64,000 bases of DNA from Sphingobium yanoikuyae (GTDB taxonomy: Bacteria > Pseudomonadota > Alphaproteobacteria > Sphingomonadales > Sphingomonadaceae), in assembly GCF_034424525.1 (NCBI RefSeq), contig NZ_CP139979.1:496001-560000 (forward strand), given 5' to 3'. This document shows positions 27,297-35,019 of the stretch, one piece after another; within the stretch, counting starts at the first letter, position 1, and every line of letters starts with the position of its first letter. The position numbers and the translations under genes were made by a program. The notes beneath the pieces were generated by a model that was not told the origin of the DNA, made no database searches, and worked only from the letters and a program-made list of their open reading frames with translations.

Positions 27297-28718
27297 TCAG
27301 CGCTGGGCCAGTGCCGAGCGCCGCATCGAATAGCCGAAATAGAGCAGCGCGGCCGCGCCAACCCAGACCGCGAACAGCGCATAGGTGTCGGCCGGCAGGC
27401 CGAAGATGAGATAGGCGCAGAAGAGCGTGCTGGCGATCGGCAGGACCGGATAGAAGGGCACCTTGTAGCCGCGCGGCAGGTCCGGCCGGGTGCGGCGCAG
27501 GATGATGACGCCGATCGACACGGTGGCAAAGGCGATCAGCGTGCCCATGCTGGTGAGGTTGACCAGCACGTCCAATGGCACGAAGGCGGCGAGCAGGGCG
27601 ACGCCGATCGCGACGATCCATGTATTCTGGCGCGGCACATGGCGCACCGGATCGACCCGGCAGAAGAAGGCGGGCAGCAACCCGTCGCGGCCCATGGCAT
27701 AGAGGATCCGGGTCTGGCCGTAGATCACCACCAGGGTGACGCTGAAGATCGAGGCGATGGCGCCCAGCGACAGGATCACCGCCGGCCAGCCCGCGCCGGT
27801 GAGGTTGTGGAGGATGACGGCCAGGCCCGCTTCCTGCCCGGCAAAGTCGGTCCAGGGCTGGGCGCCGATCGCCGCGACCGCGACCAATATATAGGCGGCG
27901 GTGACGATCAGCAGCGACAGGATGATGGCGAGCGGCAGGTCGCGGCGCGGATTGCGTACTTCCTCGCCGGCGGTCGAGACCGCGTCGATGCCGATATAGG
28001 AAAAGAAGATGGAGGAGGCCGCAGCGCCGATGCCGACCATGCCCTTGGGCGCGAAGGGGTGGAAGTTGGTCGGCTGGAAATGGGCGAGCGCGACCACCAC
28101 GAACAGCGCCAGCACGGCGAGCTTGGCGATCACCAATATGGCGTTGGCGGTGGTCGATTCCCGCGTGCCGCGCAGCAGCAGGATGAGGCACAGGCCCACC
28201 AGCAGCACGGCGGGCAGGTTGACGATACCGCCCGCACCGGGTGGCCGGGCGATGATGTCGGGCAGGCGCCAGCCGGTGCTGATCGAAAGAAGCTCGTTGA
28301 GATACTGCCCCCATCCCACGGCGATGGCGGAGGCGGAGACGCCATATTCCAGTAGCAGGCAACTGCCGATCAGGAAGGCGGCGAGTTCGCCCATGGTCGC
28401 ATAGGCATAGGAATAGGAGGAGCCCGACGCCGGCACGGCCGAGGCCATTTCGGCATAGCAGAGCGCGGTCAGCGCGGCGGTGATGCCGGCGATGACGAAG
28501 GACAAGGTTACCGCCGGCCCCGCTTCGGGCACGGCGGTGGTCAGGGCGACGAAGATGCCCGTGCCGATGGTCGCGCCCACGCCCAGCATGGTCAGCTGGA
28601 ACAGGCCGATATTGCGGGCGAGCGGTTTGCTGTCCGGATCGTCGCCGATGAAGTCGAGCACCGGCTTGCAGCGCAGCAGCGCGATCAGGAGCGGATGGCG
28701 GGGCGATCGGTTCGTCAT
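27297..28718 (-). CDS. Amino acid permease, APC superfamily (cationic amino acid type)
   Basis: A 473-residue inner-membrane protein with about 12 or 13 helices. The N-terminal part has the APC motif GVGATIGTGIFV and the CYAEMASAVPASGSSYSYAYATMG block. The C-terminal helices and the YHDG-like pattern resemble the CAT subgroup. Substrate is likely an amino acid, not predictable further. It converges with the L,D-transpeptidase gene, 4 bp apart. The 164-bp region before it is shared with the next, divergent gene. Confidence 0.88.
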   Translation of the reverse strand: MTNRSPRHPLLIALLRCKPVLDFIGDDPDSKPLARNIGLFQLTMLGVGATIGTGIFVALTTAVPEAGPAVTLSFVIAGITAALTALCYAEMASAVPASGSSYSYAYATMGELAAFLIGSCLLLEYGVSASAIAVGWGQYLNELLSISTGWRLPDIIARPPGAGGIVNLPAVLLVGLCLILLLRGTRESTTANAILVIAKLAVLALFVVVALAHFQPTNFHPFAPKGMVGIGAAASSIFFSYIGIDAVSTAGEEVRNPRRDLPLAIILSLLIVTAAYILVAVAAIGAQPWTDFAGQEAGLAVILHNLTGAGWPAVILSLGAIASIFSVTLVVIYGQTRILYAMGRDGLLPAFFCRVDPVRHVPRQNTWIVAIGVALLAAFVPLDVLVNLTSMGTLIAFATVSIGVIILRRTRPDLPRGYKVPFYPVLPIASTLFCAYLIFGLPADTYALFAVWVGAAALLYFGYSMRRSALAQR

Positions 28719-28882
28719 GCTCCGCCGCTGTCATGCCGGGCGCGGGAAGGCAAATGAATATCGTGTGAGATTGGCGCGGCGGGACCGGTGAGGGCGCGCG
28801 ATTGTCGGCGGGCCGCCGCTGGGCTAGGCATGGGGGTGTTGGCCGCCGACCTGTTCGGCTTGGGATGGATGATCGAGCCTTG

Positions 28883-29458
28883 ATGGATCAGAAGCGATTG
28901 CCTGGCGCGCGGAAATGGGCGCGATCCATGCTGATGGTTGCAGCGGCGGTGCTGCTGCCGGCGATGGCATCGGCAGCGGATGTGCCGAGCGGCGGCACCA
29001 TATCTGTGTCCATGCAGGAGGATGCGAGCGGGCAGGCGGGCGCGGCCGACGCCTTTGTCGATGCGGCCACCCTGGCCCTGTCGGACAAGGGCTTCACCTT
29101 GCTGGACGATGGCCATGCCGCGCTGGTCATGGAACTGGTGATCCGGGCGTCCGAGGTCGGGACCGGGACCGGCAAGGTCGAGAAGAGCAATTCCGACCTG
29201 ATGCCCGGCGGCGTGTCGGGCGCGGTGGGATCGAGCTTCTCGCTGGCGGTGCCATCCGGCAAGACGCGCCATGTGGCGCTGGAGCGCACCGAGCTGGAGA
29301 TGCGCTTGCATCGGCGCGGCGACGCGGCGGTGATCTGGAGCGGCAGTGCGGTAACGGTGCGCCCGGCCGACAAGCGGGCTAGTGCTGCCATGGCGCTGTG
29401 CAACGCGCTGCTGCGCGCCTATCCCGAGCAGCCCGAAACGGTGATCGGCGTTCCCTAG
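28883..29458 (+). CDS. Exported protein of unknown function
   Basis: About 191 residues. A signal-type helix (MLMVAAAVLLPAMASAADVP) is preceded by a basic segment. The mature part includes FVDAATLALSDKGFTLLDD and LERTELEMRLHRRGDAAVIWSGSA, suggesting a beta-rich lipoprotein-assembly-like (DUF4136 or TolB-amino-terminal style) fold, but I cannot assign a family. ATG 28883 is chosen; 28865 and 28928 are in-frame alternatives. It overlaps the convergent LLM gene by 4 bp. Confidence 0.65.
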   Translation: MDQKRLPGARKWARSMLMVAAAVLLPAMASAADVPSGGTISVSMQEDASGQAGAADAFVDAATLALSDKGFTLLDDGHAALVMELVIRASEVGTGTGKVEKSNSDLMPGGVSGAVGSSFSLAVPSGKTRHVALERTELEMRLHRRGDAAVIWSGSAVTVRPADKRASAAMALCNALLRAYPEQPETVIGVP

Positions 29459-30369
29459 ATTTTCGCGATCACCTCTTCGCCGATGCGGGCGGCATTGTCG
29501 CACCATTCGGAACGGGTCTTGCCCTTCACCGTGACGCCGCAGGCGGTGACACCCAGCTGCGCATAGGTGCCGATGCGGTCGACGATCTGCTGGTTGGAGA
29601 GATCCTCGCCCGGCTTGTTGACGCCGCCCAGGATCACGTCGGGCAAAGCGGTGCGGCCGACCTGCGCCGCATAGTCGCGCATATAGGCGATGCCGGCTTT
29701 CAGATCGTCCTCATTCTCCATCGCGGCGGTGCGGGTGGTGGCGCTGTTGACGCCGCCACCGGCGGTGAAGAAGGGGTTCCAGCCATCGGCGAGATCGACC
29801 ACGCGGCGGATCGCGCGCTTGGCATTGCCGCCGACATAGAGGGGCAGGCCGGGCTTTTGCGGCGATCCGGGGATGATGCGGTTGCCGAAGGCCTGATAGC
29901 CCGTGCCCTCGAAGACGAATTCTTCGCCGCTGGTGGCAGCACGGATGGCGCGCAGATATTCGTCCATCAGTTCGTTGCGCTGGTCGAAATCGACGCCCAG
30001 CGCGCGATATTCGCCCTTGAGATAGCCCGCGCCGACGCTGAGCGTTACCCGGCCGCCGGCAAAGGCGTCGAGCGTGGTGATGTCGCGCGCGACGATGAAG
30101 GGATTGCGATAGGGCAGGACGAGGATGCCGGTCTGGAGCCGCAGGGTCGTGGTGTGGGCGGCGAGCAGGGCCAGCATGACGAAGGGTGATTGGGCATGAT
30201 GGCCGCCAGCGTCGAGCCAGCGGCCGGTCGGCACCGGATGGTCGGTGACGAGGCCGGCGTGGAAGCTGGCCTGTTCCACCGTGCGGCCGATTTCGGCGAC
30301 CGCCGCCATCGTACCGAACTCGTCGGGCAGGTCGGCATGGTCGAAGGGCAGGGGGACGTTGATCTTCAT
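29455..30369 (-). CDS. LLM-class flavin-dependent oxidoreductase
   Basis: A 304-residue luciferase-like monooxygenase-fold protein. Blocks include VTDHPVPTGRW, AAHTTTLRLQTGILVLPYRNP, VTLSVGAGYLKGEYRALGV and PLYVGGNAKRAIRR. The family uses F420 or FMN; the family type annotated as TIGR03619-like is plausible, but the cofactor cannot be told from sequence. It overlaps the upstream SDR gene by 4 bp, so both likely act on one unknown carbonyl/alcohol substrate, perhaps aromatic or steroid degradation intermediates. Confidence 0.82.
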   Translation of the reverse strand: MKINVPLPFDHADLPDEFGTMAAVAEIGRTVEQASFHAGLVTDHPVPTGRWLDAGGHHAQSPFVMLALLAAHTTTLRLQTGILVLPYRNPFIVARDITTLDAFAGGRVTLSVGAGYLKGEYRALGVDFDQRNELMDEYLRAIRAATSGEEFVFEGTGYQAFGNRIIPGSPQKPGLPLYVGGNAKRAIRRVVDLADGWNPFFTAGGGVNSATTRTAAMENEDDLKAGIAYMRDYAAQVGRTALPDVILGGVNKPGEDLSNQQIVDRIGTYAQLGVTACGVTVKGKTRSEWCDNAARIGEEVIAKI

Positions 30370-31232
30370 GCGTCGGACACTCCATGCGGTTCGACCAGCA
30401 CCCATTGGCGGGCGGCGTTGCGGACCCAGCCGGACGAGGCCCAACTGCCGCCGTCGACCGGCAATATGGTCCCGGTGATGTAGCTGCTCATGGGTGAGGC
30501 GAGGAACAGGGCGGCCTGGCCGCATTCGCTGTCGATGCCGGGCCGTTGCAGCGGGATGCGGCGCGCCGTGGCATCGGCCATGGCGGGCGACACGGGGAAC
30601 CATGTCGCTTCGTCCACCGGGCCGGGGGGATTGCCGCGTGTGCCCGGCGTCGTCGTGAAATCGGGCGCGATCGCGTTCACGCGGATGCCATGGTCGGCCA
30701 GCTCCAGCGCCATGGTCCGGGTGAAATTGTTCATCCCCGCCTTGCAGGCGGCATAGACGGCATAGCCGGGCGCGGCGCGCGATCCTTCGATGCTGGAGAC
30801 GTTGATGATGGCGCCGCCGCGCCCGCCCGCGATGATGTGCGGCACGGCGGCCGAGGTGGCGGCGAGCATCGAGACGAGGTTGAGGTCGATATGGCGGCGC
30901 CAGCTATGGGCGCTCTGGTCGACAAAGGCCTTGCGGCTGACGCCGCCGACATTGTTGACGAGGATGTCGATGCGACCGAAGCGGGCCTGGGCCGCGTCCA
31001 CCATCGCCGCGACCTGATCGGGCTGGGCCATGTCGGTCGGGATGGCGAGGCAGGCGCGGCCATGCTCCGCAACGCGCGCCGCCACTTCCGCGCCGCGTTC
31101 GGGGATGATGTCGGCAATGACGATGTCGGCGCCGGCCTCTGCCAGGGCGAGCGCGATGGCGCGGCCGATGCCCGCGCCGCCGCCGGTGACGATGGCGACC
31201 TGATCGGTGATGCGGCACTGGTCTGGCGCCAT
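30366..31232 (-). CDS. Short-chain dehydrogenase/reductase
   Basis: A 288-residue classical SDR. It shows TGGGAGIGRAIA (cofactor loop), DILVNNVGG, the active-site Ser in INVSSIEGSR, Tyr and Lys in YAVYAACKAG, and a GTILPVDGG end. An Asp after the second beta strand (VIADI) suggests NAD preference. It has an extension at the C-terminus of about 25 residues. It is co-transcribed with the LLM oxidoreductase. Substrate unknown. Confidence 0.88.
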   Translation of the reverse strand: MAPDQCRITDQVAIVTGGGAGIGRAIALALAEAGADIVIADIIPERGAEVAARVAEHGRACLAIPTDMAQPDQVAAMVDAAQARFGRIDILVNNVGGVSRKAFVDQSAHSWRRHIDLNLVSMLAATSAAVPHIIAGGRGGAIINVSSIEGSRAAPGYAVYAACKAGMNNFTRTMALELADHGIRVNAIAPDFTTTPGTRGNPPGPVDEATWFPVSPAMADATARRIPLQRPGIDSECGQAALFLASPMSSYITGTILPVDGGSWASSGWVRNAARQWVLVEPHGVSDA

Positions 31233-31297
31233 GGCGCGATCCTCTTCCCCTTTTGACCGTCAGTTCGCGGCCAAGGGGGAAGGTGAGTCAATCGCAT

Positions 31298-31318
31298 GCC
31301 CGGTCATATCGACCGGGC
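31298..31318. repeat. 8-bp perfect hairpin after bdhA
   Basis: GCCCGGTC and GACCGGGC (31298-31305, 31311-31318) flank a 5-nt loop, just 8 bp past the minus-strand bdhA stop. No T-run follows, so it may be a weak terminator or a processing barrier. Confidence 0.5.
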
Positions 31319-31326
31319 GATGGCGC

Positions 31327-32118
31327 TTATTGGGCGGTCCAGCCGCCGTCGATCGACAGGTTGGCGCCGGTGATCTGGGCGGCGGCGTCGCTGCACAGGT
31401 AAAGGGCAGTGGCGGCGACCTGTTCGGCGGTGACGAACTGCTTGGTCGGCTGGCCGGCGAGCAGCACGTCGTTCATCACCTGCTCGCGGGTCATGTTCCG
31501 CGCCTTCATCGTGTCGGGAATCTGGTTTTCGACCAGCGGAGTCCAGACATAGCCGGGCGAGATGCAGTTGGCGGTGATGCCGAAGGTGGCGACTTCCAGC
31601 GCGACCGTCTTGGTGAAGCCGTTGAGGCCATGCTTGGCGGTCACATAGGCGCTCTTGAAGGGGGAGGCGACCAGCGAGTGGGCCGAGGCGGTCTGGATGA
31701 TCCGGCCCCACTTCTTGTCCTTCATGTAAGGAATGGCGAGGCGCGTGGTGTGGAAGGCGGCATTGAGGTTCAGCGCGATGATGAGATCCCATTTGTCGAG
31801 CGGGAATTCCTCGACCGGGGCGACATGCTGCATGCCGGCATTGTTGATGAGGATGTCGATACCGCCGAAGGCATCGGCCGCTTCCTTCATCATCGCCTCG
31901 ATCTGGTCGACCTTGGTCAGGTCATGGCCGCTGTAGAGCGCCTTGGCGCCCGAAAGAGCTTCAAGGCCGAGCCGTTCCTTCTCGATTCCGTCCGCGTCGC
32001 CAAAGCCATTGATCACGACATTGGCGCCTTCGCCGGCCAGCGCCTTGGCATAGGCAAGCCCGATGCCCGAGGTGGAACCGGTGATCAGGGCGGTCTTGCC
32101 AGCGAGGGACTTGCTCAT
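31327..32118 (-). CDS. bdhA: 3-hydroxybutyrate dehydrogenase
   Basis: A 263-residue SDR of the HBDH group: TGSTSGIGLAYAKAL, DILINNAGMQHVAPVEEFP, IIQTASAHSLVASPFKSAY (Ser and Tyr), KHGLNGFTKTVALE and TANCISPGYVWTPLVENQI, which are typical of D-3-hydroxybutyrate dehydrogenases. It oxidises 3-hydroxybutyrate to acetoacetate, releasing energy from PHB stores. It follows the patatin gene with a 4-bp overlap; the two are often paired and may both serve PHB or lipid turnover. Confidence 0.9.
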   Translation of the reverse strand: MSKSLAGKTALITGSTSGIGLAYAKALAGEGANVVINGFGDADGIEKERLGLEALSGAKALYSGHDLTKVDQIEAMMKEAADAFGGIDILINNAGMQHVAPVEEFPLDKWDLIIALNLNAAFHTTRLAIPYMKDKKWGRIIQTASAHSLVASPFKSAYVTAKHGLNGFTKTVALEVATFGITANCISPGYVWTPLVENQIPDTMKARNMTREQVMNDVLLAGQPTKQFVTAEQVAATALYLCSDAAAQITGANLSIDGGWTAQ

Positions 32119-33293
32119 GCCATTTTCTCCTTGAGATGATCCGGCGCGTCGAGATCGAAGGTCGCGCTCTTTCCGTCGAGGATGTTGCGGGCGATGAGGT
32201 CGCCCTTGTGCATCACTTCTTCCACCGCCTCGCGACCCTGGCTCCAATGGTCGAGCATGGTCGCGCGGGAAAATTCGAAATCCTTCGCGCCGCTTTCCCA
32301 GGCGCGGGTGCGGTAGATGAGGTGGACGATGTTGACCGATCCGCCATCGAGCATGTCGCGCAGCTTCTGCGCCTCCGGCCCGTCCTGCAGTTCGGGCGGC
32401 AGCTTGTCGAGCAGCGCCTTGATCGCGCCATGCTCGCGGCGCAGGCGCAGATACTGGTCGGTCACCTGGCGGGTGCGGCTGCTATACTGGATGTCCTTCA
32501 TGCGCGAATAGACATCGGTCATCTGCCGCGGCATCGGCCCTTCGGCCGGGAAGAGATCGACCTGGAAGACGAGCATGTCGTCGGTCTGGTGGTTGAGGAC
32601 ATGGGCGAGCGGCGTGTTGGAGACGATGCCGCCATCCCAATACCAGCGCCCATCGATCTCGACCGGGGGCAGGCCCGGCGGCAGCGCGCCCGAGGCCATG
32701 ATGTGGCGGGCGTCGATGCGGGTGTTGCCGCCAGGACCGCGCGTATCCCAATAAGCGAAATTGCCGGTCTCGACATCGACCGCGCCGACAGACAGGCGGA
32801 CCGGCCCGTCATTGAGCAGATCCCAGTCGACACAGGCGTCGAGCGTGTCCTTCAAGGGCGCGCTGTCATAGAAGCTGATCGCGCCGGCCGATCCTTCGGG
32901 CATCAGTGGTGCGGGCCACAGGCGCGGGCGGAACATGCCCGGCACGCCCAGGGTCGCGACCGTGCCGGCGGCCATCAGATGGGCAGCTTCGCGGATATGG
33001 TCGATTTCCGGGAGGATCATGTTGGGCATGCCGCCCGAGACGGTCAGCCAGAATTTCTTGAGCTGGCTCAGGCGCCGGTGCGGCGGGTTGCCGGCGATGA
33101 TCGCGGCGTTGACCGCGCCGATCGAGATGCCCGCGACCCAGCTGACATCGACCCCCAGTTCATCGAGCCGCTGATAGACGCCAGCCTGGAAGGAGCCGAG
33201 CGCGCCGCCCCCCTGCAACAGCAATGCGACTTCGCGGGGGAGGGGGAGGGGCGTGGTGGCGCGGCGGCGCGGTCGGGATTCGGTGTCGGCCAT
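32115..33293 (-). CDS. Patatin-like phospholipase with C-terminal DUF3734
   Basis: A 392-residue protein. The patatin lipase motifs are LLLQGGGALGSFQAGV (oxyanion loop), GISIGAVNAAI (GxSxG with catalytic Ser) and DGGIVSNTPL (catalytic Asp). The C-terminal part, with IVHLIYRTRAWESGAKDFEFSRATM, fits DUF3734. Members co-occur with bdhA and may act on PHB granules or membrane lipids. ATG 33293 gives MADTESRP; ATG 33326 is an in-frame alternative with a slightly better upstream purine run. Confidence 0.88.
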   Translation of the reverse strand: MADTESRPRRRATTPLPLPREVALLLQGGGALGSFQAGVYQRLDELGVDVSWVAGISIGAVNAAIIAGNPPHRRLSQLKKFWLTVSGGMPNMILPEIDHIREAAHLMAAGTVATLGVPGMFRPRLWPAPLMPEGSAGAISFYDSAPLKDTLDACVDWDLLNDGPVRLSVGAVDVETGNFAYWDTRGPGGNTRIDARHIMASGALPPGLPPVEIDGRWYWDGGIVSNTPLAHVLNHQTDDMLVFQVDLFPAEGPMPRQMTDVYSRMKDIQYSSRTRQVTDQYLRLRREHGAIKALLDKLPPELQDGPEAQKLRDMLDGGSVNIVHLIYRTRAWESGAKDFEFSRATMLDHWSQGREAVEEVMHKGDLIARNILDGKSATFDLDAPDHLKEKMA

Positions 33294-33365
33294 GTCGCAC
33301 TGCAATATAGGTTTTGGTCCGGCCATTCCAACTTAATGTCTCGTAACAAAGTCCTTCCCGTCGAT

Positions 33366-33391
33366 GGAACGTGCATCGTCAGCCGATGGTT
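33366..33391 (+). promoter_or_regulatory. Candidate EcfG-type promoter of the metallopeptidase gene
   Basis: GGAAC (33366-33370), 17 bp, then GGTT (33388-33391). This is the general-stress pattern GGAAC-N16/17-CGTT except for the first -10 base, as seen before csbD. The start would lie about 48 nt before the GTG at 33446. Confidence 0.4.
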
Positions 33392-33445
33392 TGCAGCCAG
33401 CCGGTTATGCAGTAGGCACGGGAACAGGATGCGAGGGAGGCCAGG

Positions 33446-34339
33446 GTGCGGCTCGACGACGAACAGGAAAGCAGCAATTTCGAGGTGCAGGACGGACGCG
33501 GCGGCGGTTTCGGCGGCGGCGGCGGGATGGGCGGCCTGGGATTGCTGCTGCCGCTGATCGGCAGTCGCTTCGGTTGCGGCGGCATCGTCGTGGTGCTGAT
33601 CATCCTGGCGGTGATGGGCGTCAATCCGCTGAGCCTGCTGGGCGGTGGTGGCGGCGTGCAGCAACAGGCGCCGCAGAGCGCGCCGGCGGGTAGCCAGGAC
33701 GCCAGCAAGCTGACCGAGATCCAGCATTGGTCGTTGAAGGTGCTGGGATCGACCGAACGGGTCTGGGGCCAGATCTTCAAGGAAGCCGGCCAGACTTATC
33801 AGCCGACCATCCTGTCCTTCTATGCGCAGAGCGGCACGTCGGGCTGTGGCGCAGCGCAGAGCGCGATGGGGCCATTTTATTGCCCGAACGACCAGAAGGT
33901 CTATCTCGACACCGATTTCTTCACCGAATTGCGCGATCGCTTCGGCGCGCCGGGCGATTTCGCCCAGGCCTATGTGATCGCGCATGAGGTGGGCCATCAT
34001 GTCCAGGATCTGGAAGGCACGCTGGGCCAGGTGAACCAGCAGCAGCGCCGCGTTAGCGAGGCGCAGGGCAATGCGTTGCAGGTGAAGGTGGAGCTGCAGG
34101 CGGACTGTTATGCCGGCGTCTGGGCCAAGCGCACGGGCCTGATGGAGCCGGGCGACCTGGAAGAGGGCATGAAGGCGGCGCAATCGATCGGCGACGATAC
34201 GCTGCAGAAGTCGGCCGGGCGCCGACCGGTGCCCGAAAGCTTCACCCATGGCACCAGCGAGCAGCGCATGAGCTGGCTGCGCAAGGGGCTGGACAGTGGC
34301 GATCCGGCCCAGTGCGATACGTTCAAGGGGGCGCTGTAG
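33446..34339 (+). CDS. Neutral zinc metallopeptidase (YpfJ family)
   Basis: A 297-residue membrane-anchored protein. After a Gly-rich N-terminus one helix (GGIVVVLIILAVMGV) follows, then a Gln/Ala linker. The peptidase domain has HEVGHHVQDLEG, an HExxH zinc site. Cys-containing TSGCGAAQSAMGPFYCPND is a family block. The start is GTG 33446 after GAGGGAGG. Function in other bacteria is poorly known. It sits near a NepR-like gene, and an EcfG-type promoter candidate precedes it. Confidence 0.88.
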   Translation: MRLDDEQESSNFEVQDGRGGGFGGGGGMGGLGLLLPLIGSRFGCGGIVVVLIILAVMGVNPLSLLGGGGGVQQQAPQSAPAGSQDASKLTEIQHWSLKVLGSTERVWGQIFKEAGQTYQPTILSFYAQSGTSGCGAAQSAMGPFYCPNDQKVYLDTDFFTELRDRFGAPGDFAQAYVIAHEVGHHVQDLEGTLGQVNQQQRRVSEAQGNALQVKVELQADCYAGVWAKRTGLMEPGDLEEGMKAAQSIGDDTLQKSAGRRPVPESFTHGTSEQRMSWLRKGLDSGDPAQCDTFKGAL

Positions 34340-34345
34340 GCGCGA

Positions 34346-34657
34346 TCAATGTTCGGCGTTGGGGGAGCCTGGCGGCGGCGAGTCTGATGACCCCGGACTG
34401 ACGGACGCGGCCGTGTCCAGCTGCGGCATAATGCTGGGTTGGCCGGCATCGGCCATCGGTTCGCCCGAGGACGGGACAGCAAAGTCCTGGGGCGCACCGG
34501 GGGCGACGGGGGGAGGCGGCGGCGCAACCGGCGTGGCGACCGGCTGTGCCTCGCTAGGCTGGGCGACCGGCTGCTGATGCGGCGCGAAATTCTGCAGCGC
34601 CAGGACGATCATCGGTGCGACCACCAGCGTGCCGCCGGCAAAGACCTTGTACATCAT
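34346..34657 (-). CDS. Small Pro-rich membrane-anchored protein, unknown
   Basis: A 103-residue protein: one N-terminal hydrophobic segment (VFAGGTLVVAPMIVLAL) then a Pro/Ala-rich tail (PVAPPPPPVAPGAP). Low complexity makes the call uncertain. It reads against the metallopeptidase gene, 6 bp from its stop. Two adjacent ATG codons (34657, 34654) could start it. I see no family. Confidence 0.5.
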   Translation of the reverse strand: MMYKVFAGGTLVVAPMIVLALQNFAPHQQPVAQPSEAQPVATPVAPPPPPVAPGAPQDFAVPSSGEPMADAGQPSIMPQLDTAASVSPGSSDSPPPGSPNAEH

Positions 34658-34741
34658 CGATTGACCCGCATTCCCGCCTGAAAATGGAAAGAGATTCGGG
34701 CCTTAGCGGCAAGACATGAAAAAATGTCTGCGCTTTATTGG

Positions 34742-34951
34742 TTAATGCTGATCAAGCTTCGCCAACAGCGCCAGCATGTCGTCCGGCAGAGTGTCGCGCT
34801 GCGCGGAGAAGCTGGACCGCAGCGCCTTGCCCACGCCTTCATAGGGCAGGGGCAGGGCGACATTGACGACGCGGGCGCCGCCGCTGTCCCGTCCCGGTGC
34901 CGATCGGCCAAGAGGTTTGCGCTGCATTTCCATGAGACACAGAACGGCCAT
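34742..34951 (-). CDS. NepR-like anti-sigma factor (candidate)
   Basis: A short minus-strand protein, 69 residues from ATG 34951 or 63 from ATG 34933. Its C-terminal half (YEGVGKALRSSF then RDTLPDDMLALLAKLD) matches the NepR pattern: a GxxLR helix, a short linker, then a P-(x)2-(M/F)-LxLLxxLD helix. NepR binds EcfG sigma factor and is released by phosphorylated PhyR, so it gates the general stress response. No phyR or ecfG lies next to it, so it may be an orphan paralogue (NepR2-type). It is divergent from glnE. No strong ribosome site is visible at either start. Confidence 0.6.
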   Translation of the reverse strand: MAVLCLMEMQRKPLGRSAPGRDSGGARVVNVALPLPYEGVGKALRSSFSAQRDTLPDDMLALLAKLDQH

Positions 34952-35019
34952 GTAAGCCAAAAGTTTCTGGATTTCGTCGCATTCGGACGCGATATCGCCG
35001 TCAACAAGGAGACGGAAGC

